Assembly: GCA_024640745.1 (NCBI GenBank)
Contig: JAHEEL010000097.1
Coordinates: forward strand, 1-8,428
DNA from: Actinomycetes bacterium
GTDB taxonomy: Bacteria > Actinomycetota > Acidimicrobiia > Spongiisociales > UBA5794
Length of the DNA stretch: 8,428 nt
Direction: 5' to 3'
Shown one piece after another: positions 4,434 through 8,428 of the stretch. The notes beneath the pieces are model-generated. The model did not search any database. It was not told where the DNA came from and saw nothing but the letters and a program-made list of their open reading frames with translations. Each line of letters starts with the position of its first letter. The stretch's first letter is position 1. Made by a program: the position numbers and the translations under genes.

Positions 4434-6842
4434 CTACAGGGTCGGCTGCGCCGAGAGGGGAACCGTCTCCGTGGTCGCCGCCGGCACTTCGACGATCTGA
4501 TCGCGAATGCCCAGGCGAATGGGGTTCGCTTCACCCGGCCGGGTGGTCACGGTGAGCTGGTCCGGTGTGATGTGGAAGTCGAGCAGGTGTCCGCGGTAGA
4601 AGATCTCGAAACGGAGTTCGCCGAGCTCGTCGGGGATCGCTGGGTCGAGCCAGAGCGTGTCCTCTCGTGTCTCGATCCCGGTGAAGCCGCGCTGCACCAA
4701 ATCGACGGTCCCCGCCATGGCTCCGAGGTGGATGCCCTCGGGTGTCGTGCCGCCTTGGATGTCGGTGACGTCGCTCAGGAGGGCTCCCTGGAAGAAGTCC
4801 CAGGACCGCTTGCGGTCGGAGCGAGCCAACACCCAGGCGTTCACAATCCGGCTCAACGTCGACCCATGCGAGGTGCGTTGGTCGTAGTAGTCGATGTTGC
4901 GCTGGATCTTGTCACCGTCGATCTCGTACCCGAGCCGTTCGAAGACCGACGTCAGCTCGTCGGTCGAGAGCAGGTAGAACAGCATCAATACGTCGGCTTG
5001 CTTCGATAGCTTGTAGCGATTGGTGGAGTCCCCTTCCGCCTCGAGAATGCGATCGAGTCGCTGGATGTCTCCATAACGCTCGATGTAGCCGGTCCAATCG
5101 AACTCCTCGAGCTCTCCGTACCCCTCGAATTGGCTGATGATGCCATCGTCGTGGAATGCAACCTTCAGCTTCCGGCCGATCTCGTCCCATCGCGCGAGTT
5201 CTTCTCGCTGGATGTGGAGCTTCTCGATCAGTTCGCTGCGACGGAAGGCGGGAATGAGGTCGAGCGCCTCCGTGGTCCGGCAGAGGACCCAGGCGGCCAT
5301 CACGTTCGTGTAGGCGTTGTTGTTGAGGCCGGGCTCATCAGCATCGGGGTAGGCGTCGTGATACTCGTCGGGACCCATGACCCCCAGGATCTCGTACCGA
5401 TCGATTGCTCGGTTGTAGGTGGCCAGGCTGGCGAGAAGCCGAGATATCTCAACCATCATCTCGGCGCCGCCGTGCGCGAGGAACGCGACGTCGGCGGTCG
5501 TCTGGTAGTACTGCCACGTGTTGTACGCAACGGCGATGTTGATGTGGCGCTGCAGGTGGCTGTTGTCCGGAAGCCAGCGACCCGATTTCGGATTGAGGTG
5601 GACGACCTGGCTCTCCTCTCTGCCGTTGCTTCCGCTCTGCCACGGATAGAGGGCGCCGTCGAGGCCTTCGGTCTTCGCAGCCCAGCGAGCTTCCGGAAGC
5701 CGGCGGAAGCGGTAGAGCAGCAGTGCCCTCGTCAGGTCGGGAAGGTGCAGATTGAGGTAGGGGAAGATGAACAGCTCGTCCCAGAAGATGTGGCCGCGAT
5801 AGGCCTCGCCGTGCCACCCTCGAGCTGGGACTCCGACATCGAGATCGATCGTGTGCTTGGAGACCGTCTGCAGCAGGTGGAACGAGTGGAGGTTCAGCAC
5901 CATCGCCTCGTAGTCGTCGACTCCGGTGGCGAGCGAGAAGCGCCGCCAGAGCAGGTCCCAAGCCAGGGTGTGCGACTGAAGGAGTCCATCGAACGAGCCG
6001 AGGCGACCGACCCATGTGCGGGCCTCGAGACCGGCTTCGGAGATGGCGTGATCGCGCGATGTGAAGAGGGTGATGACCTTGTCGACGGTGGCCGGAACTC
6101 CCTCCGCTACGTCGAAGTCGAATGCCTGTGCTACGAATCCGGGTTCTTCGATTTGGGTGAGGCGCGTGGGTATGCGCTCGCCGTCGAAACGCACCACGGT
6201 GCGAGCTGCAATCGCGACGAGCACGTGCGATTGCGTCGTCTCGACTTCGAGGTACATGGAGTCATCGTCCGGGAACCCGGCTTCGCGTGGTTCGAGGTGC
6301 CGGCTGTTGAGCTTCCGATAGCGGGCAACTCCGGCGTTGACGACGCGTCCGTCGAGCCCCGACTCGACGTGTATGGATCCGGACCAATTCTCCGGGAGGA
6401 ACGTTGTCTGAAGACCTGCTGCGTGCGGATTGCCCATGTGCACGAAGCGCCGTTGTGCTATTCGGGTGCGGCGCCCGTCTGGATCGGTGAAGGCGAACAT
6501 GCGTGTCAGCACGCCCTGCCGGAGGTCGAGCTCCTGGCGGTAGTCCTCCACCGCGGCGTCCTCGAGAGTGAACCACGAGCCGTTGTCGACACGGAATCTG
6601 AGGTGTAGCCAGTTGGGGGCGTTGACCAGGTCTTCGTTCGTGATCGCTCGACCGGCCACGTCTGTGACGAGCCGATCATAGAGGCCCGCTACGTAGGTGC
6701 CCGGGTAGTGGACTCCACCGGCCGCCGCCTCGGGTGCGGCGCCGCGGGTTGCGAAGTAGCCGTTGCCGAGCGTGCACAATGCCTCGCGGAGCGGCTCTTC
6801 GTCGGGGTTGAACCCGTCGTAGGTGAGCGCCCAGCGGCTCAC
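4434..6842 (-). CDS. Glycoside hydrolase family 65 enzyme, probable trehalose (or related disaccharide) phosphorylase
   Basis: GH65 phosphorylases split alpha-linked glucose disaccharides with phosphate and inversion, giving glucose and beta-glucose 1-phosphate. This protein has 802 residues, close to the usual 750-800. The N-terminal beta-sandwich begins at once (W4, then REALCTLGNGYFATRG at 19-34). The (alpha/alpha)6 catalytic domain covers about 310-690: GEAYRGHIFWDELFIFPYLN (345-364), YPWQSGSNGREE (399-410), GPDEYHDAYPD (490-500) with Glu493 the likely catalytic acid, LSKQADVLML (612-621), and TSHGSTLS (657-664), the expected phosphate-binding loop. A small C-terminal beta domain follows. 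The phosphate loop favours phosphorylase over hydrolase. Choice among trehalose, maltose and kojibiose cannot be read from motifs; the neighbours favour trehalose. The start is GTG, overlapping the OtsB stop in GTGA, with no strong ribosome site, so translation is probably coupled. It resembles the C-terminal third of mycobacterial OtsB1. Confidence 0.93.
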   Translation of the reverse strand: MSRWALTYDGFNPDEEPLREALCTLGNGYFATRGAAPEAAAGGVHYPGTYVAGLYDRLVTDVAGRAITNEDLVNAPNWLHLRFRVDNGSWFTLEDAAVEDYRQELDLRQGVLTRMFAFTDPDGRRTRIAQRRFVHMGNPHAAGLQTTFLPENWSGSIHVESGLDGRVVNAGVARYRKLNSRHLEPREAGFPDDDSMYLEVETTQSHVLVAIAARTVVRFDGERIPTRLTQIEEPGFVAQAFDFDVAEGVPATVDKVITLFTSRDHAISEAGLEARTWVGRLGSFDGLLQSHTLAWDLLWRRFSLATGVDDYEAMVLNLHSFHLLQTVSKHTIDLDVGVPARGWHGEAYRGHIFWDELFIFPYLNLHLPDLTRALLLYRFRRLPEARWAAKTEGLDGALYPWQSGSNGREESQVVHLNPKSGRWLPDNSHLQRHINIAVAYNTWQYYQTTADVAFLAHGGAEMMVEISRLLASLATYNRAIDRYEILGVMGPDEYHDAYPDADEPGLNNNAYTNVMAAWVLCRTTEALDLIPAFRRSELIEKLHIQREELARWDEIGRKLKVAFHDDGIISQFEGYGELEEFDWTGYIERYGDIQRLDRILEAEGDSTNRYKLSKQADVLMLFYLLSTDELTSVFERLGYEIDGDKIQRNIDYYDQRTSHGSTLSRIVNAWVLARSDRKRSWDFFQGALLSDVTDIQGGTTPEGIHLGAMAGTVDLVQRGFTGIETREDTLWLDPAIPDELGELRFEIFYRGHLLDFHITPDQLTVTTRPGEANPIRLGIRDQIVEVPAATTETVPLSAQPTL

Positions 6843-8404
6843 GGCTTGCGCATCTCTGCGATCTTTGCGAGGAATGAGGTCACCTCGCCTGTGTTCTCCA
6901 GTGCGTACCTTGCGAGGGATGGCTCGCCTTCGCGCCCTACGACGATCCCGATCCCTCGTTTGCGGATTGCCCGGAAGGCATCTTCGTCGGTTGTGTCGTC
7001 ACCGAGGTATATCGGCACTGCTGTTGAACGGTTGAGCCCGAGCTCGCCGATCAGCCACCGGATCGCTCGTCCCTTGTCCCAGTCGAAGTCGGGTCGGAAC
7101 TCAAAGATCTTCTTTCCGGTCGCCACTCGCAGCGACGGGACGCCAGGCGCCGTCGCACGGACGGCTTCTTCAATGAGCGGATAGTCCGAGTCTGCCACAC
7201 GTCGGAAATGCACCGCGATCGCGAAGCGTTTCCGCTCGACCTGTGCACCGGGGACGTCTTGCAGGCGATGGTTGAGTTGTTCGGTTGCCGCATCGAGGGG
7301 AGCGAGATAGGTGGCGAACCGATCGAGGCGTTCGTCGACCACCGGTTCTCCGGACGGCGAGACGATGTCGAAGCCATGGCTTCCTGCGTAGTAGATACCG
7401 GGCACCTCCACCTTGCCGCGGACGTCGGTGACATCGCGACCACTGACCACGGCGACCGTTACTACCGACGCGAGGTCGGTCAGCACGCGACGCGTTTCGT
7501 CGGAGAGCACGGCGAGATCCGGGTGTTCGACGATCGGAGTGAGCACGCCGTCATAGTCGAGGAACACCGCCGGCTCCGACGCACCGAGTTCGGCTCTGAT
7601 CTTGTCGAAGTGGACGGCGGCGGACGGGAGATCTGCACGGGGAACCGGTGACATCGGCTTCACGCTGAGTTCGCCGAGATCCGAGACAACCACGGTGGCG
7701 CCCGCATCACTCAGCTCGTCGGCCTGGTCGCCGCGATCGACGCCGATGACGATTCGAAAACCCCCGGCATGGCCGGCTGCGACCCCCGACTGTGCGTCCT
7801 CGACGATTGCAGAGTTCTTGGGGTCGGCTCCGACCTGGGACGCGGCCTCGATGAACACGGCCGGGTCGGGCTTGCCGGGCAGACTGAGGTCCTTGGCCAC
7901 AAGGCCGTCGATGCGAACGGCAAACAGGTCGAGCAGGCCGGCCGCGCTCAGAACCTCGGTCACATTCCGACTCGACGAGATGAGGGCCGTCTCAACGCCC
8001 TGTCGCTGGAGTTCCCGAACGAAGGCGACGCTCGTGTCGTACGCCTCGACCCCGTCGAGTTTGAGGCGGTTGAGGAAGTAGCCGTTCTTTCGGTTCCCGA
8101 GCCCGCAGACGGTCTCAGCCTCCGGAGGATCATCCGCCGAACCCCAGGGTAGGTGGATATCGCGGGACTCCAGGAAGCTGGCCACACCGTCGTATCGGGG
8201 CTTCCCGTCTACGAACTCGAGGTAGTCGGATGCTTGGAACGGCTCGAACGGCTCTCCACGGGCCGTCGCTCGACTCTCGAGGTATTCGTCGAACAGCTGC
8301 TCCCAAGCGGTGTGATGGACCGACTCGGTCCGGGTGATGACGCCGTCGAGGTCGAAGACCACGGCATCGATCTCGGCGGCATCGATCTCACACTCTCTAC
8401 CCAA
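6839..8404 (-). CDS. otsB: Fusion of beta-phosphoglucomutase-like HAD and trehalose-6-phosphate phosphatase
   Basis: A 521-residue protein with two HAD-fold enzymes in tandem. Residues 12-245 resemble beta-phosphoglucomutase: FDLDGVITRTESVHHTAW with nucleophile Asp18 and acid/base Asp20, cap segment DGKPRYDGV (67-74), SSSRN (143-147), KPDP with Lys178, and VEDAQSG with Glu202 and Asp203. This domain would turn beta-glucose 1-phosphate into glucose 6-phosphate. Residues 265-515 are an OtsB phosphatase: FLDYDGVLTP with Asp283 and Asp285, VVSGRD (319-324), GSHGFD (341-346), ERKRF with Lys392, and LGDDTTDEDAF (467-477). It would release phosphate from trehalose 6-phosphate. Both catalytic sets are complete. 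The only possible start is TTG at 8404, since TAA closes the frame at 8419-8417; AAGGGA (8418-8413) lies 8 bases before it. The promoter and any upstream gene are beyond the window. The stop overlaps the GH65 start by 4 bp. Mycobacterial OtsB1 carries the same two domains followed by GH65. Confidence 0.94.
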   Translation of the reverse strand: MGRECEIDAAEIDAVVFDLDGVITRTESVHHTAWEQLFDEYLESRATARGEPFEPFQASDYLEFVDGKPRYDGVASFLESRDIHLPWGSADDPPEAETVCGLGNRKNGYFLNRLKLDGVEAYDTSVAFVRELQRQGVETALISSSRNVTEVLSAAGLLDLFAVRIDGLVAKDLSLPGKPDPAVFIEAASQVGADPKNSAIVEDAQSGVAAGHAGGFRIVIGVDRGDQADELSDAGATVVVSDLGELSVKPMSPVPRADLPSAAVHFDKIRAELGASEPAVFLDYDGVLTPIVEHPDLAVLSDETRRVLTDLASVVTVAVVSGRDVTDVRGKVEVPGIYYAGSHGFDIVSPSGEPVVDERLDRFATYLAPLDAATEQLNHRLQDVPGAQVERKRFAIAVHFRRVADSDYPLIEEAVRATAPGVPSLRVATGKKIFEFRPDFDWDKGRAIRWLIGELGLNRSTAVPIYLGDDTTDEDAFRAIRKRGIGIVVGREGEPSLARYALENTGEVTSFLAKIAEMRKP

Positions 8405-8428
8405 ACCCGCTGTCCCTTACCGCGTCGT

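Noticed and set aside
5130..6608. 492-codon open frame on the plus strand opposite the GH65 gene
   Set aside because: It lies wholly antisense to a gene with clear GH65 motifs. Long antisense open frames are common in high-GC DNA, and its translation shows no recognisable domain.

Overview
The window looks like a chromosomal segment of a high-GC actinobacterium. The MerR/TipA-type regulator, the OtsA-type trehalose-phosphate synthase, the HAD-OtsB fusion and the GH65 enzyme all resemble actinobacterial versions, and the repeat protein and SGNH lipoprotein are of kinds I associate with the class Acidimicrobiia. That class assignment is an inference from protein style only. No tRNA, rRNA, CRISPR array or insertion sequence was seen.

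Layout. Bases 1-586 (minus) carry most of a TipA-like MerR regulator whose C-terminal end lies outside the window. Its MerR-type promoter (593-623) sits so close to the start codon that the mRNA may be leaderless, and an internal start at 247 could yield a ligand-binding-only short form. Bases 820-1251 (minus) encode a small tail-anchored protein built of 15-residue repeats. Divergent from it, 1327-2259 (plus) encodes a lipoprotein with a Thr-rich linker, an Ig-like domain and an SGNH hydrolase domain. Bases 2260-2947 hold no intact gene, but contain a decayed ammonium-transporter remnant (2487-2749), two hairpin structures and a pair of 15-bp direct repeats.

The right half (2948-8404) is a trehalose locus made of two convergent units. 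OtsA runs on the plus strand (2948-4315). On the minus strand a fused beta-phosphoglucomutase-like HAD plus OtsB phosphatase (8404-6839) overlaps a GH65 glycoside phosphorylase (6842-4434) by 4 bp. Together they can encode a closed cycle: OtsA makes trehalose 6-phosphate from a nucleotide-glucose and glucose 6-phosphate, OtsB dephosphorylates it to trehalose, the GH65 enzyme can phosphorolyse trehalose to glucose and beta-glucose 1-phosphate, and the HAD domain can convert the latter back to glucose 6-phosphate. The two minus-strand proteins in series match the domain order and approximate total length of mycobacterial OtsB1.

The points most worth a second look are that otsA has no canonical start codon where its conserved N-terminus and a perfect AGGAGG demand one (GTT is found instead), the amt remnant upstream of it, the split-OtsB1 architecture, the TipA-like dual start, and the 15-residue-repeat membrane protein.
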